64,000 bases of DNA from Bradyrhizobium macuxiense (GCF_007993935.1 NZ_VITY01000003.1:186001-250000); one strand, 5' to 3'; shown: positions 26,110 through 34,899, counted from the stretch's first letter. Program-made: numbers and translations. The notes: generated from the sequence alone by a model not told the origin.

Positions 26110-27189
26110 ATGTGGCCGGACCGTCGATTGATCGATCGTTTCAAGACCGAATTCCCGATCGTGCTGGCGCCGATGGCCGGCGTGATGGATGCGGAGCTTG
26201 TGATCGCGGTGGCGCAGGGCGGCGGGCTCGGCTCGCTGCCATGCGCGATGCTGTCGGCCGAGAAGGCGCGCGAGCAGGTCAACATCATCCGCCAGCGCGT
26301 CTCCGCGCCGGTCAACCTCAACTTCTTTTGCCACAAGGCGGTCGACGCCGATCCGGCGCGCGAGGCGACATGGCGGCAGCGGCTGGCGCCATACTATCGC
26401 GAGCACGGCCTCGATCCCAACGCACCGATCAACGCGGCGAACCGCGCGCCGTTCGATGCGGCGTTCTGCGCGGTGGTCGAGGAGCTGAAGCCCGAGGTCG
26501 TCAGCTTCCATTTCGGCCTGCCGGAGCCGAAACTGTTGCAACGGGTGAAGGGGATGGGCGCCATCGTGATGTCGTCGGCGACGACCGTGAAGGAGGCGAT
26601 CTGGCTCGAGGAGAACGGCGCCGACGTCATCATCGCGCAGGGCGCCGACGCCGGCGGCCATCGCGCCATGTTCCTGACCGATGATATCGCCGAGCAGCCT
26701 GGCACATTCTCGCTGCTGCCGCAGGTGGTGGATGCGGTGAAGGTGCCGGTGGTCGCGGCCGGCGGCATCGCCGATGGACGCGGCATCGCGGCGGCCTTCG
26801 CGCTCGGTGCCTCGGCCGTGCAAATCGGTACGGCCTATCTGCGCTGCCCGGAGTCCAAGGTGACGGCGCAGGGGCGTGTCGCGCTGGCGCAGGCCAGCGA
26901 TGAATCGACCGTCATCACCAATGTGATGACCGGCCGCCCGGCGCGCGGCGTTGCCAACCGCGTGATGCGCGAGGTCGGCCCGATCTCGCCTGACGCGCCG
27001 GCGTTCCCGCATGCGGCGACCGCCCTCGGACCCCTGAAGGCGGCTGCCGAAAAGCAGGGCAAGGTCGATTTCACCAATCTTTGGGCCGGGCAGGCGGTAC
27101 GGATGGGCAAGGAGATGCCGGCCGCGGAGCTGACCCGCGCACTGGCCGGCGCGGCGCTGGTGCGGATGGGAGCGCTGTCTCAGGCCTGA
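26110..27189 (+). CDS. nitronate monooxygenase, second paralogue
   Basis: A 359-residue NMO-family flavoprotein, longer than and only distantly similar to the preceding one. Family stretches are FPIVLAPMAGVMDAELVIAV, VNLNFFCHKAVD, AQGADAGGHRAMFL (with the conserved His), VPVVAAGGIADGRGIAAAFA and LGASAVQIGTAYL. The C-terminal TNVMTGRPARGVANRVMRE is typical of class I NMO. The ATG is used; a GTG four codons upstream is possible. It lies 18 bases after the first NMO gene, probably one operon under the divergent LysR regulator. Its last ten bases overlap the convergent small gene at 27180-27356. Confidence 0.92.
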   Translation: MWPDRRLIDRFKTEFPIVLAPMAGVMDAELVIAVAQGGGLGSLPCAMLSAEKAREQVNIIRQRVSAPVNLNFFCHKAVDADPAREATWRQRLAPYYREHGLDPNAPINAANRAPFDAAFCAVVEELKPEVVSFHFGLPEPKLLQRVKGMGAIVMSSATTVKEAIWLEENGADVIIAQGADAGGHRAMFLTDDIAEQPGTFSLLPQVVDAVKVPVVAAGGIADGRGIAAAFALGASAVQIGTAYLRCPESKVTAQGRVALAQASDESTVITNVMTGRPARGVANRVMREVGPISPDAPAFPHAATALGPLKAAAEKQGKVDFTNLWAGQAVRMGKEMPAAELTRALAGAALVRMGALSQA

Positions 27190-27356
27190 CGCGCCGGCTC
27201 GTCCCGGCTGATCTCCAGATGCTCGGTCGCGAGCCTGCGATAATGCGCCGCCATTTCCTTGTAATGCTGGCGGGAAATCGAATCCGCGGCGCTTTCGGCG
27301 CGGCGCTCGAACATCTCGGCCTTTTCCTGCAGAGCCTTTGCCTGGGATATGCCCAT
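27180..27356 (-). CDS. 58-residue helical protein
   Basis: A 58-residue frame, opening MGISQAKALQEKAEMFERRA, is almost wholly one amphipathic helix: charged, with alternating Glu/Lys/Arg and Ala, then HYKEMAAHYRRLATEHLEIS. GAGG lies six to seven bases before the ATG and codon use is normal. Short helical proteins of this kind recur in Bradyrhizobium, but I know of no function. The gene is convergent with the second NMO gene and overlaps its end by ten bases. It lies 12 bases after another small gene, suggesting a two-gene operon. Confidence 0.75.
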   Translation of the reverse strand: MGISQAKALQEKAEMFERRAESAADSISRQHYKEMAAHYRRLATEHLEISRDEPARQA

Positions 27357-27368
27357 GGCTTGCCTCGC

Positions 27369-27476
27369 TCAGACCAGGCAGGCCACGTAAAGGATCGCGA
27401 TCCCCAGCACTGTGCCGATCGACCACAGAGCGGGATCCCAGCCCTCCGACCGGGGGCGGCTTTCGAGCATTGACAT
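27369..27476 (-). CDS. 35-residue membrane micro-protein
   Basis: A 35-residue frame opening MSMLESRPRSEGWD, followed by one hydrophobic helix (PALWSIGTVLGIAILYVACL, residues 15-34) ending in LV. GGAG lies six bases before the ATG, a strong ribosome site. It would be a small single-pass membrane protein with the N-terminus inside. It is 12 bases upstream of the helical small gene and so probably co-transcribed. Too short for family assignment; support comes from the ribosome site, helix and codon use. Confidence 0.65.
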   Translation of the reverse strand: MSMLESRPRSEGWDPALWSIGTVLGIAILYVACLV

Positions 27477-27714
27477 GACGCACTCCGAACTTTTCTGTTT
27501 GGAGGCAGTAGGCGCCGGCAATGTTTCCGGACCATTTCGTGGCGAGCACGAAGTGGTTTCGTCGTGGGGTTTTGCAGCCTCAATGCGTGCCCGGAATGCC
27601 TCGCCGAGGGGCCGGCGGGGTGCGTAGGCCCCGGGGACCGCGGTTGCGGCGCAAAACCGGCCTCTGCTATACGGCAGGCTGACCTTTCAGCCTGACCACC
27701 CGAGGCCCTATATA

Positions 27715-28002
27715 ATGTCCGTAGATGCCACGACTGTCCGCCGCATCGCGCATCTGGCGCGGATCGCGGTCAGCGACGCGGAAGTTCCCCATCTCCAGGG
27801 CGAGCTGAACGCGATGCTGGCCTTTGTCGAACAGCTGTCGGAGGTGAATATCGAGGGCGTCGAGCCGATGACCTCGGTGACGCCGATGGAGATGAAGAAG
27901 CGCACCGATGCGGTCAATGACGGCGAGATCGCCGAAATCATCGTCCGCAATGCGCCCGACACCGTGAACGACTTCTTCCTGGTGCCGAAGGTGGTCGAGT
28001 AA
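27715..28002 (+). CDS. gatC: Asp-tRNA(Asn)/Glu-tRNA(Gln) amidotransferase subunit C
   Basis: A 95-residue GatC, the small subunit that stabilises the GatCAB complex. It opens [20 protein letters not shown], the conserved N-terminal helix, and continues [20 protein letters not shown] and [30 protein letters not shown] is the standard C-terminus. Length is normal. GatCAB converts Glu-tRNA(Gln) and, where present, Asp-tRNA(Asn) into Gln- or Asn-tRNA. It is the first gene of a run with a small CxxC protein, gatA and further genes. Confidence 0.96.
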   Translation: MSVDATTVRRIAHLARIAVSDAEVPHLQGELNAMLAFVEQLSEVNIEGVEPMTSVTPMEMKKRTDAVNDGEIAEIIVRNAPDTVNDFFLVPKVVE

Positions 28003-28024
28003 AGAGCCCGATCGGATAAGTCCA

Positions 28025-28261
28025 ATGTGTCTGCTCTGCGACGATGAGAAGGCCTACAAGGCCTATATGGATTTCCTCGATGCGATGGAGCGCAAGGGGA
28101 AGGTCGCCGACCCCAATGCGGCGATGGACGCCGTGCTCGACCATCTCGAGGCGCTCGATGCCGCCCGCGCCAAGGAAAATGCCAATAACCGGGCGCGCCA
28201 AGACGACCCCGCCAACGACAAAACCCTGTCTCCGTTCTTCTGCAGCCCGATCAATAAATGA
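28025..28261 (+). CDS. small CxxC protein between gatC and gatA
   Basis: A 78-residue protein opening [20 protein letters not shown], with an N-terminal CxxC pair, a charged helical middle ([20 protein letters not shown]) and a third cysteine near the end ([10 protein letters not shown]). It starts 22 bases after gatC, and its TGA overlaps the gatA ATG (ATGA), so it is translated with the operon. The CxxC could bind metal or be redox-active, but only three cysteines in total argue against a classic zinc ribbon. Function is unknown; conserved placement in related genomes is something I would expect but cannot check. Confidence 0.8.
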   Translation: MCLLCDDEKAYKAYMDFLDAMERKGKVADPNAAMDAVLDHLEALDAARAKENANNRARQDDPANDKTLSPFFCSPINK

Positions 28262-29733
28262 CCGATTTGACATCGCTGACGATCGCCGAGGCCCGCGAGG
28301 GCCTGGCGAGCAAGTCTTTCACCGCCCGCGAACTGACTGACGCGCATCTCGCCGCCATCGAAGCCGCGCGCGTGCTCAATGCCTATGTGCTCGAGACGCC
28401 CGACCGGGCGCGCGAGATGGCCAAGGCCGCCGACGAGAAAATTGCAAAGGGTGAGGGCGGACCGCTGGCCGGCATTCCGCTCGGCATCAAGGATCTGTTC
28501 GCGACCCGCGATATCAGAACCACGGCGTGCTCGAAGATCCTCGGCAATTTCATCCCGCCCTATGAATCGACGGTGACCTCGCAGCTCTGGCGCGACGGCG
28601 CGGTGCTGCTCGGCAAGCTCAACAATGACGAGTTCGCGATGGGCTCGTCGAACGAGACCTCGTGCTTCGGCCCGGTCACCAATCCGTGGCGCCGCGAGGG
28701 CTCCAACACCACGCTGGTGCCGGGCGGCTCGTCCGGCGGCTCCGCCTCGGCGGTGGCGGCGCTGCTCTGCATGGGCGCGACCGCGACCGACACCGGCGGC
28801 TCGATCCGCCAGCCGGCCGCGTTCACCGCGACCGTCGGCATCAAGCCGACCTATGGCCGCTGCTCGCGCTGGGGCATCGTGGCGTTCGCGTCCTCGCTCG
28901 ACCAGGCCGGCCCGATCGCGCGCACCACGCGCGACGCCGCGATCCTGATGCGCTCGATGGCCGGTCACGATCCGAAGGACACCACGTCGGTCGACATCGC
29001 GGTGCCGGACTACGAGGCCGCGATCGGCAAGTCCGTGAAGGGCATGAAGATCGGCATCCCCAAAGAATATCGGCTCGACGGTATGCCGGCCGAGATCGAA
29101 AAGCTCTGGAGCGAGGGTGCGCAATGGCTGAAGGCCGCCGGCGCCGAGCTCGTCGAGGTGTCGCTGCCGCACACCAAATACGCGCTGCCGGCCTATTACA
29201 TCGTGGCCCCGGCGGAGGCTTCGTCGAACCTCGCGCGCTATGACGGCGTGCGCTACGGGCTGCGCGAGCCGGGCAAGAGCATCATCGAGATGTATGAAAA
29301 CACCCGCGCCGATGGGTTTGGCGACGAGGTGCGCCGCCGGGTGCTGATCGGCACCTATGTGCTCTCGGCCGGCTATTACGATGCCTATTATCTGCGTGCG
29401 CAAAAGGTGCGGACGCTGATCAAGAAGGATTTCGAGGACTGCTTCGCCAAGGGCGTGCATGCGATCCTGACGCCGGCGACGCCGTCGGCGGCGTTCGGCA
29501 TCGGCGAGAAGGGCGGCGCCGATCCGGTCGAGATGTATCTCAACGACATCTTCACGGTGACCGTGAACATGGCGGGCTTGCCCGGCATCGCCGTTCCCGC
29601 GGGCAAGGACGCGCAGGGCCTGCCGCTCGGCCTGCAACTGATCGGCCGTCCGTTCGACGAGGAGACGCTGTTCTCGCTCGGCGAGGTGATCGAGCAGGCG
29701 GCGGGACGTTTCACGGCGCCCAAGTGGTGGTGA
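28258..29733 (+). CDS. gatA: Asp-tRNA(Asn)/Glu-tRNA(Gln) amidotransferase subunit A
   Basis: A 491-residue GatA, the glutaminase subunit of GatCAB and a member of the amidase-signature family. It has the catalytic lysine in [13 protein letters not shown] (about residue 79), [14 protein letters not shown] and [20 protein letters not shown], which carry the two serines, then the family-typical [20 protein letters not shown]. The C-terminal half has the GatA pattern including [20 protein letters not shown]. Length is normal. Start overlaps the preceding stop by four bases. A small conserved gene follows three bases after its stop. Confidence 0.97.
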   Translation: MTDLTSLTIAEAREGLASKSFTARELTDAHLAAIEAARVLNAYVLETPDRAREMAKAADEKIAKGEGGPLAGIPLGIKDLFATRDIRTTACSKILGNFIPPYESTVTSQLWRDGAVLLGKLNNDEFAMGSSNETSCFGPVTNPWRREGSNTTLVPGGSSGGSASAVAALLCMGATATDTGGSIRQPAAFTATVGIKPTYGRCSRWGIVAFASSLDQAGPIARTTRDAAILMRSMAGHDPKDTTSVDIAVPDYEAAIGKSVKGMKIGIPKEYRLDGMPAEIEKLWSEGAQWLKAAGAELVEVSLPHTKYALPAYYIVAPAEASSNLARYDGVRYGLREPGKSIIEMYENTRADGFGDEVRRRVLIGTYVLSAGYYDAYYLRAQKVRTLIKKDFEDCFAKGVHAILTPATPSAAFGIGEKGGADPVEMYLNDIFTVTVNMAGLPGIAVPAGKDAQGLPLGLQLIGRPFDEETLFSLGEVIEQAAGRFTAPKWW

Positions 29734-29736
29734 GCG

Positions 29737-30018
29737 ATGGCGGATTTCCGCACCACTCTCGCTGATGCTGCGCCCGATGCGGCGCTGTCGCCGCCGCTCG
29801 CCGCATTGTGGTGGGCGAAGAAGGGCGATTGGGATCAGGCGCACCGCATCGTGCAAGACGAGAGCGACGCCAACTCGGCCTGGGTGCATGCCTATCTGCA
29901 TCGCGTCGAGGGTGACCTCGGCAATGCCGGCTACTGGTATCGCCGAGCCGGCCAGCCGGTCGCCAAGGACACGCTCGAGGCCGAGTGGGAGCGGATTGTG
30001 TCCACGCTTTCAGCCTGA
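29737..30018 (+). CDS. small conserved hypothetical protein after gatA
   Basis: A 93-residue soluble protein opening MADFRTTLADAAPDAALSPP, then WWAKKGDWDQAHRIVQDE, AWVHAYLHRVEGDLGNAGYW and YRRAGQPVAKDTLEAEWE. The WAKKGDWDQAH...WVHAYLHR..GD..NA.YWY...G pattern looks like one or two TPR-like helical hairpins. It begins three bases after the gatA stop, so it is co-translated with the operon. No function is known to me. Confidence 0.85.
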   Translation: MADFRTTLADAAPDAALSPPLAALWWAKKGDWDQAHRIVQDESDANSAWVHAYLHRVEGDLGNAGYWYRRAGQPVAKDTLEAEWERIVSTLSA

Positions 30019-30129
30019 ACTACCGCGAACATGCTGGTGTCGTGACACCGCGAGCATTAACCGTGTTTCGGCCGCCATGCCGCCGCCCAGATTGACCGTG
30101 ATAGGCTGGTGGAACCCGGGCGGGGGCCA

Positions 30130-31545
30130 GTGGCAAAGAGAGTATTCGTGCGTGGGTCGGGCATAGGGGGATGGCTGTCAGCGCTGCTGGTGGCCGTGGT
30201 GGGAGCGGGCCTTGCCGGCTGCGCCTCCGTCTACAATCTTCCCGGCAATGTGCCGCTCGGTGCCGCGCTCGCCGATAACAGCAGCGCCCGCGACTATCCG
30301 GCCTATGAAGATGACCTGTTGCTCGCGCTGTCGTTCTCCGGCGGCGGCACGCGTGCGGCGGCGTTTTCGTTCGGCGTGCTCGAAGAGCTCGACCGGGTGC
30401 ACTCCAATGCGGCCGGCAGCAAGACGCTGCTCGATCGCGTCGATTTCGTCTCCGGCGTCTCCGGCGGATCGGTCACCGCAGCTTATTTCGGATTGAAGCG
30501 GCGCGCGGCGCTTGCCGATTTCCGCGAACGTTTCCTGCTGCGCAATGCCGAGGAGGGACTGAAGACCCGGATCTCGCTCGGCAATATCGGGCGCGCGCTG
30601 GGCGGCGGCGTCAACGACAGCCAGTTCACCGACTGGCTCGACCAGAACCTGTTCGACGGCGCGCGGTTCGAGGCATTGCCGGACGACCGCCGGCCGCGGG
30701 TGTGGATCAACGCCTCCGACATCTACAACCGCACGCCGTTCGTGTTCGGCAAGACCTCGTTCGATGCGCTGTGCAGCGACATCCGCTCCTATCGTGTCGC
30801 CGAAGCGGTGGCGGCGTCGGCCGCGGTGCCGCTGGCATTTGCCCCGATCGTGCTGCAAACCTATCCCGGCGGCTGCGCCGCGCCGCTGCCGCCCTGGTAC
30901 GATCGGGTGCGCAACGATCCCAACGCGCAGCCGTTGCTGCGCTCCTACGCCGAGGCCCAGGCGCGCTACCGCGACGGCTCGATGCGCTACGTCAAGCTGC
31001 TCGATGGCGGGCTGGTCGACAATTACGGGCTGTCGGCGCTCAGCATCGGTCTGCTCGCCGCCCAGCGTCCTTACGAGCCGCTCGACGAGCGACAGGCCGC
31101 GAAGCTGAAGCGCATCCTGTTCCTGGTGGTCGATGCCGGCCGCGGCATCTCAGGCGATTTCGTGCAGACGCTCGAAGGACCGAACGGCGTCGAGCTGGTG
31201 TCGGCGGCGGCCGATACCGCGATCGATGCCAGCGTGCGTTCGAGCTACGCGGCCTTCACCGCGCTCGCCGGTGACTGGTCGGGCAAGCTGAAGCGCTGGC
31301 GCTGCGGCCTGTCGGCGGCGGATCGGAGCCGGCTTGCCGTCGGCGCCGGCTGGAAGTGCGGCGACGTCGCAATCTATGTCGAGCGGCTCGGCTTCGACCG
31401 GCTGGGACCGGAACGCGCCGGTATCCTGAACGCCATCCCGACGCGGCTGTCGCTGCCACCGGAGCAGGTCGACCAGCTGATCGTGGGCGGCGCGGACGCG
31501 TTGCGCTCGAGCAAGGCCTACCAGCAGTTCCGGCGCGGGCTCTGA
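30130..31545 (+). CDS. patatin-like phospholipase, predicted lipoprotein
   Basis: A 471-residue patatin-family lipase (Ser-Asp dyad). A lipoprotein signal peptide (WLSALLVAVVGAGLAGC) has its lipobox cysteine about 28 residues from the start. The oxyanion loop is SFSGGGTRAAAFSFGVLEEL, the nucleophile motif is FVSGVSGGSVTAAYF (GxSxG), and the catalytic Asp lies in KLLDGGLVDNYGLSAL (DGG). The start is uncertain: GTG at 30130 (used here) or GTG seven codons earlier; both lack a strong ribosome site. It would act on phospholipids at the envelope. It lies between the gatA and gatB regions in the same direction but has no obvious link to translation. Confidence 0.88.
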   Translation: MAKRVFVRGSGIGGWLSALLVAVVGAGLAGCASVYNLPGNVPLGAALADNSSARDYPAYEDDLLLALSFSGGGTRAAAFSFGVLEELDRVHSNAAGSKTLLDRVDFVSGVSGGSVTAAYFGLKRRAALADFRERFLLRNAEEGLKTRISLGNIGRALGGGVNDSQFTDWLDQNLFDGARFEALPDDRRPRVWINASDIYNRTPFVFGKTSFDALCSDIRSYRVAEAVAASAAVPLAFAPIVLQTYPGGCAAPLPPWYDRVRNDPNAQPLLRSYAEAQARYRDGSMRYVKLLDGGLVDNYGLSALSIGLLAAQRPYEPLDERQAAKLKRILFLVVDAGRGISGDFVQTLEGPNGVELVSAAADTAIDASVRSSYAAFTALAGDWSGKLKRWRCGLSAADRSRLAVGAGWKCGDVAIYVERLGFDRLGPERAGILNAIPTRLSLPPEQVDQLIVGGADALRSSKAYQQFRRGL

Positions 31546-31674
31546 TCCGCGCCTCAATGCGCGGCTACGGGCCGCAAGGGCGGCAAGGGGACAGCAAGGC
31601 GGCTTGACTGGCGCGGTTGGTTGCGCGAAGCCCAATCCATCCCAGATATTCACTTTATCCGGAAACCGAGATCC

Positions 31675-33162
31675 ATGACCGCATCTGCCGCCCCGCATAG
31701 ACTGATCAAGCGCGCCACCGGCGATTGGGAGGTCGTGATCGGCATGGAGATCCATGCCCAGGTCACCTCGAACTCGAAGCTGTTCTCCGGCGCGTCGACC
31801 GCGTTCGGCGGCGAGCCCAACTCGCATGTCTCGCTGGTCGATGCCGCGATGCCGGGCATGCTGCCGGTCATCAACGAGGAGTGCGTCCGCCAGGCGGTGC
31901 TAACCGGCCTCGGGCTGAATGCGAAGATCAACCTGCGCTCGGTGTTCGACCGCAAGAACTATTTCTATCCGGACTCGCCGCAGGGCTACCAGATCAGCCA
32001 GTACAAGTCGCCGATCGTGGGCGAGGGCGAGGTGTCGCTCGAGCTCGACGGCGGCCGCAGCGTCACGATCGGGATCGAGCGGCTGCATCTGGAACAGGAC
32101 GCCGGCAAGCTGCTGCACGATCAGTCGCCGACGATGTCCTATGTCGACCTCAACCGGTGCGGCGTCGCGCTGATGGAGATCGTCTCCAAGCCGGACATCC
32201 GCGATGCCGAGCAGGCCAAGGCCTACGTCACCAAGCTGCGCTCGATCCTGCGTTATCTCGGCACCTGCGATGGCGACATGGAGAAGGGCAATCTGCGCGC
32301 CGACGTCAACGTCTCGGTGCGTCGCTACGGCGAGACCGCGTTCGGTACCCGCTGTGAAATCAAGAACATGAACTCGGTCAACTTCATCGGCCAGGCGATC
32401 GAGTACGAGGCGCGGCGTCAGATCGAGATCATCGAGGACGGCGGCACCATCGACCAGGAAACCCGGCTGTTCGATCCGAACAAGGGCGAGACCCGTTCGA
32501 TGCGCTCCAAGGAAGAGGCGCACGACTACCGTTACTTCCCCGATCCCGATCTTCTGCCGCTCGAGTTCAGCCAGGCCTTCGTCGACGGCCTCAAGGCGCA
32601 GCTGCCGGAACTGCCAGATCAGAAGCGGTCCCGTTTTATTACGGGCTTTGGCCTGTCGCCCTATGATGCGAGCGTGCTGGTCGCCGAGCGCGAGAGCGCG
32701 GAGTTCTACGAGACGGTGCTGTCGGGTCTTGCCGACAAGGCGCGCGACGGCAAGCTCGCCGCCAACTGGGTGATCAACGAGCTGTTCGGCCGGCTGAACA
32801 AGGAGAGCGTTGCGATCGCTGCCTCGCCGGTGTCGGCACAGCAACTCGCCGCGATCGTCGACCTGATCGGCGAGGGAACGATTTCCGGCAAGATCGCCAA
32901 GGACTTGTTCGAGATCGTCTGGCAGGAAGGCGGCGATCCGCGCGCACTCGTCGAGACGCGCGGCATGAAGCAGGTCACCGACCTCGGCGCGATCGAGAAG
33001 GTGGTCGACGACATCATCGCAGCCAATCCCGACAAGGTCGAGCAGGCCAAGGCGAAGCCGCAACTGGTCGGCTGGTTCGTCGGTCAGGTGATGAAGTCGT
33101 CGGGCGGCAAGGCGAACCCGCAAGCGGTCAACGACCTCCTGAAGTCGAAGCTCGGCATCTGA
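31675..33162 (+). CDS. gatB: Asp-tRNA(Asn)/Glu-tRNA(Gln) amidotransferase subunit B
   Basis: A 495-residue GatB, the tRNA-binding kinase-like subunit of GatCAB. It has [70 protein letters not shown] and the [20 protein letters not shown] block, all hallmarks; a C-terminal Yqey-like helical domain ends LKSKLGI. The ATG at 31675 gives the normal length; the frame extends 18 codons upstream without family sequence. Unusually for a compact operon, it is separated from gatA by about 1.9 kb including a lipase gene. Confidence 0.97.
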   Translation: MTASAAPHRLIKRATGDWEVVIGMEIHAQVTSNSKLFSGASTAFGGEPNSHVSLVDAAMPGMLPVINEECVRQAVLTGLGLNAKINLRSVFDRKNYFYPDSPQGYQISQYKSPIVGEGEVSLELDGGRSVTIGIERLHLEQDAGKLLHDQSPTMSYVDLNRCGVALMEIVSKPDIRDAEQAKAYVTKLRSILRYLGTCDGDMEKGNLRADVNVSVRRYGETAFGTRCEIKNMNSVNFIGQAIEYEARRQIEIIEDGGTIDQETRLFDPNKGETRSMRSKEEAHDYRYFPDPDLLPLEFSQAFVDGLKAQLPELPDQKRSRFITGFGLSPYDASVLVAERESAEFYETVLSGLADKARDGKLAANWVINELFGRLNKESVAIAASPVSAQQLAAIVDLIGEGTISGKIAKDLFEIVWQEGGDPRALVETRGMKQVTDLGAIEKVVDDIIAANPDKVEQAKAKPQLVGWFVGQVMKSSGGKANPQAVNDLLKSKLGI

Positions 33163-33168
33163 CGAACA

Positions 33169-33213
33169 GGACAATGATGTTGTCCTTGGCGCATGATCCG
33201 ACCGGATCATGCT
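33169..33213. terminator. two hairpins after gatB
   Basis: GGACAATGATGTTGTCC (33169-33185) folds with six-base arms. GCATGATCCG and CGGATCATGC (33192-33213) form a perfect ten-base dyad around AC. Neither has a T-run. They lie within 51 bases of the gatB stop, so they may end or stabilise its transcript; the second resembles dispersed Bradyrhizobium palindromes. Confidence 0.5.
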
Positions 33214-33689
33214 CCCGCGCGATCACCTTTGGTGTCGTCGCGCGCGCGTGAACGCGGCGTGATCCAGCCTCACACCCTCTCTCGACGGTGGCACTGACGC
33301 CGTCGGCGCCGAATCGGCGAACCTGCGATTCGTTCGCGAATTCGGCTCGGACGACCTCAAACGAGGCAAAAGTCGTCTTTCCCACGAAAATTTTTTCGTT
33401 GCCAAAAATTACGACTCGGCGTCTGCGACGCGCCGCTTTTCGCCGTCGCTCGCGACTCAGCGCAACGGCGATCGTGCGTCGATCGCGTCAATGCGAATTC
33501 ATGGAAAGCCTACAATACAAGGCGTTTCCCGCAACGTTGACAAATGCCGATGTCGGCCGCTGTTGCACTTCTTGCATCGTCGCGCGAATGCATCGTCGAT
33601 TTGAACGGCGGCGCGCGCTGTGCGCACTGCCATCGCTGCGTCAACACTTCCTTAAGCGGGACACTGTTTTTTTCGGTCTGTTGGTGTAT
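33214..33689. other. 476-base gene-poor stretch upstream of lysine-rich gene
   Basis: No convincing gene on either strand: an open frame runs through in the frame of the lysine-rich gene, but its translation is arginine-rich and shapeless, and codon use is poor. AT content is higher than in coding DNA around it, with runs such as AAAATTTTTTCG near 33387 and a TTGACA at 33536-33541. Likely a long 5' regulatory region or leader of the following micro-gene. Confidence 0.4.
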
Positions 33690-33717
33690 TCGGGAAGTAG
33701 TGCATATCGATTCCCGA
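33690..33717 (+). promoter_or_regulatory. inverted repeat in lysine-rich gene leader
   Basis: TCGGGAA (33690-33696) and TTCCCGA (33711-33717) are perfect seven-base arms around a 14-base AT-richer loop that contains GTGCATATCGA. The site is 45 bases before the start codon. It could be an operator or part of the promoter; no typical sigma-70 pair is clear around it. Confidence 0.35.
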
Positions 33718-33761
33718 GTGCACGCAGCGAAGTAGAGCCATCTCACATACTGGAGGGCAAC

Positions 33762-33860
33762 ATGGCTAAGAAGGCAAAGAAGGCGAAGAAGGCGAAGAAG
33801 GCGAAGAGCGCAGTGAAGAAGACTGCGAAGAAGACCCGCAAGGTCGCCAAGAAGAAGTAA
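33762..33860 (+). CDS. 32-residue lysine-rich micro-protein
   Basis: A tiny, extremely basic protein opening MAKKAKKAKKAKKAKSAVKK and ending KVAKKK: eighteen of 32 residues are lysine, the rest mostly alanine, in AKK repeats. It has a strong ribosome site (TGGAGGG six bases before the ATG). Composition matches the tail of histone H1-like (AlgP/HupB-type) proteins and would bind DNA or RNA through charge alone. The frame is open well upstream, but the ribosome site and abrupt change in composition fix this start. A hairpin follows directly after the stop. I infer a nucleoid- or RNA-binding role; no enzyme function is possible. Confidence 0.8.
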   Translation: MAKKAKKAKKAKKAKSAVKKTAKKTRKVAKKK

Positions 33861-33861
33861 G

Positions 33862-33901
33862 CCTCTCGCCTTGAGAGGATTGCCGGCGGCTTGACGCCGG
33901 C
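33862..33901 (+). terminator. double hairpin after lysine-rich gene
   Basis: CCTCTC-GCCTT-GAGAGG (33862-33878) and GCCGGCG-GCTTGA-CGCCGGC (33882-33901) are two consecutive stems one base after the stop codon. No T-run follows, but two stable stems in tandem directly after such a short gene are probably its transcript end. Confidence 0.55.
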
Positions 33902-34626
33902 ACGTCGCGAGAGCCAGCGGACGGACTGCTGAGAGGCACATCCCACCCCAAGGCTCTGGCTGACGAAAGAGGGTGTCGGCGAGACATCAGGTCAAACGGC
34001 TGGATCGAATTTCGGAGAGGGCAACCTTCCCAAAACCGGTCCGGCAGAAGAAACAGAGATTTCTTCGTTCGGTGCGGAGCCCGCTTGGTTCCGCAATTTC
34101 ACCGGCGAGAATGCCGAGCTGAAATCTGGTCCTGACGTGTTCGCCGACCCCCTCGTTCCGGCGGCCCGCGCAGTCCGCGCCCGGCAGCCACTTTCCCACA
34201 TCCCAGTTCTGGATCGACGTTGGGCCTGACGGCCTCGCGTTGCTTTTGTATGCGCGCCGTCCGTGGATCGTCCGCAGGGCCCGGCACCCCTCCGTGAATT
34301 TCGAGACTGATCGCCGGCGAGGGCCGGCCGGCAGGCGCGGCCGTTGTCCGCGATGGTTATCGTTGTCCGAAGCACCAGGGTAAACCGGCGTTCACGAATG
34401 AAAGGAAGTGCCTGCGGCACAGGCACTTCTGCGATTCAGCGAGGCGCCCCGGGCGGCGCCGGTTTACATCCCGTTCATCGCGATACTTAAACCGCTCTTC
34501 AAATTTGATGGGCCATGATCATCCCAACAAGCCGGCAAACGGCGAGCGAATAACAGGACGTTTGAACAGTGGACGGGGGCCGCGCTCGGGGGAGGGCGGC
34601 CAACAACAAAAAGGGGAATGACGACA
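33902..34626. other. 725-base region without a recognisable gene
   Basis: No frame on either strand shows family sequence, a good ribosome site or consistent codon use. The main feature is the hairpin at 34405-34429, described separately. The region between the lysine-rich gene and the Sel1-like gene is thus unusually long for this genome and may hold a small RNA. Confidence 0.4.
34405..34429. ncRNA. strong hairpin, possible small-RNA end or terminator
   Basis: GAAGTGCCTG (34405-34414) and CAGGCACTTC (34420-34429) form a perfect ten-base stem with a CGGCA loop. It stands alone in a 0.7-kb gene-free region and is not part of the repeat families seen elsewhere in the window. It could be the 3' end of a small RNA or a structured leader; no T-run follows. 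Confidence 0.3.
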
Positions 34627-34893
34627 ATGTTTCAGGGGGTCATCGATCAGGAAAGCGCCGTCCCGGTTGCTGCGACCGCAATCCAGGACGTGCTGTTCGA
34701 GCGCGGCATGTATTGGGCGAGCGGCCGCTCCGGCGTGGTCAACCTCGTCGCGGCGCACAAATGGTTCAACCTGGCGGCGCTCAAGGGACGTACCGACGCA
34801 ATCGCGCACCGCCGCGAAGTCGCCGAGCAGATGTCCGACGTCGAGATCGCGGCTGCCCAGCGCGAAGCCCGCGCCTGGATGACGACGCATTAG
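34627..34893 (+). CDS. small Sel1-repeat-like protein
   Basis: An 88-residue protein with one Sel1/TPR-like helical repeat: AIQDVLFERGMYWASGRSG, then VVNLVAAHKWFNLAALKGRT (the WFNLAALKG part is the typical Sel1 consensus), ending ARAWMTTH. The second ATG is chosen because AAGGGG then lies ten bases upstream; an ATG three codons before has only one base of spacing. Short single Sel1-like proteins of this kind occur widely in Bradyrhizobium with no assigned function; they usually mediate protein contacts. Confidence 0.75.
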   Translation: MFQGVIDQESAVPVAATAIQDVLFERGMYWASGRSGVVNLVAAHKWFNLAALKGRTDAIAHRREVAEQMSDVEIAAAQREARAWMTTH

Positions 34894-34899
34894 GTTTCG

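Noticed and set aside
25399..27549. 716-codon minus-strand frame
   Set aside because: Antisense shadow of both nitronate monooxygenase genes, with shapeless basic composition.
28063..29901. 612-codon minus-strand frame
   Set aside because: Antisense to gatA; no ribosome site or recognisable domain.
33288..33761. Longer N-terminal extension of the lysine-rich micro-protein
   Set aside because: The upstream in-frame sequence is compositionally shapeless, while a strong ribosome site lies directly before the internal ATG.
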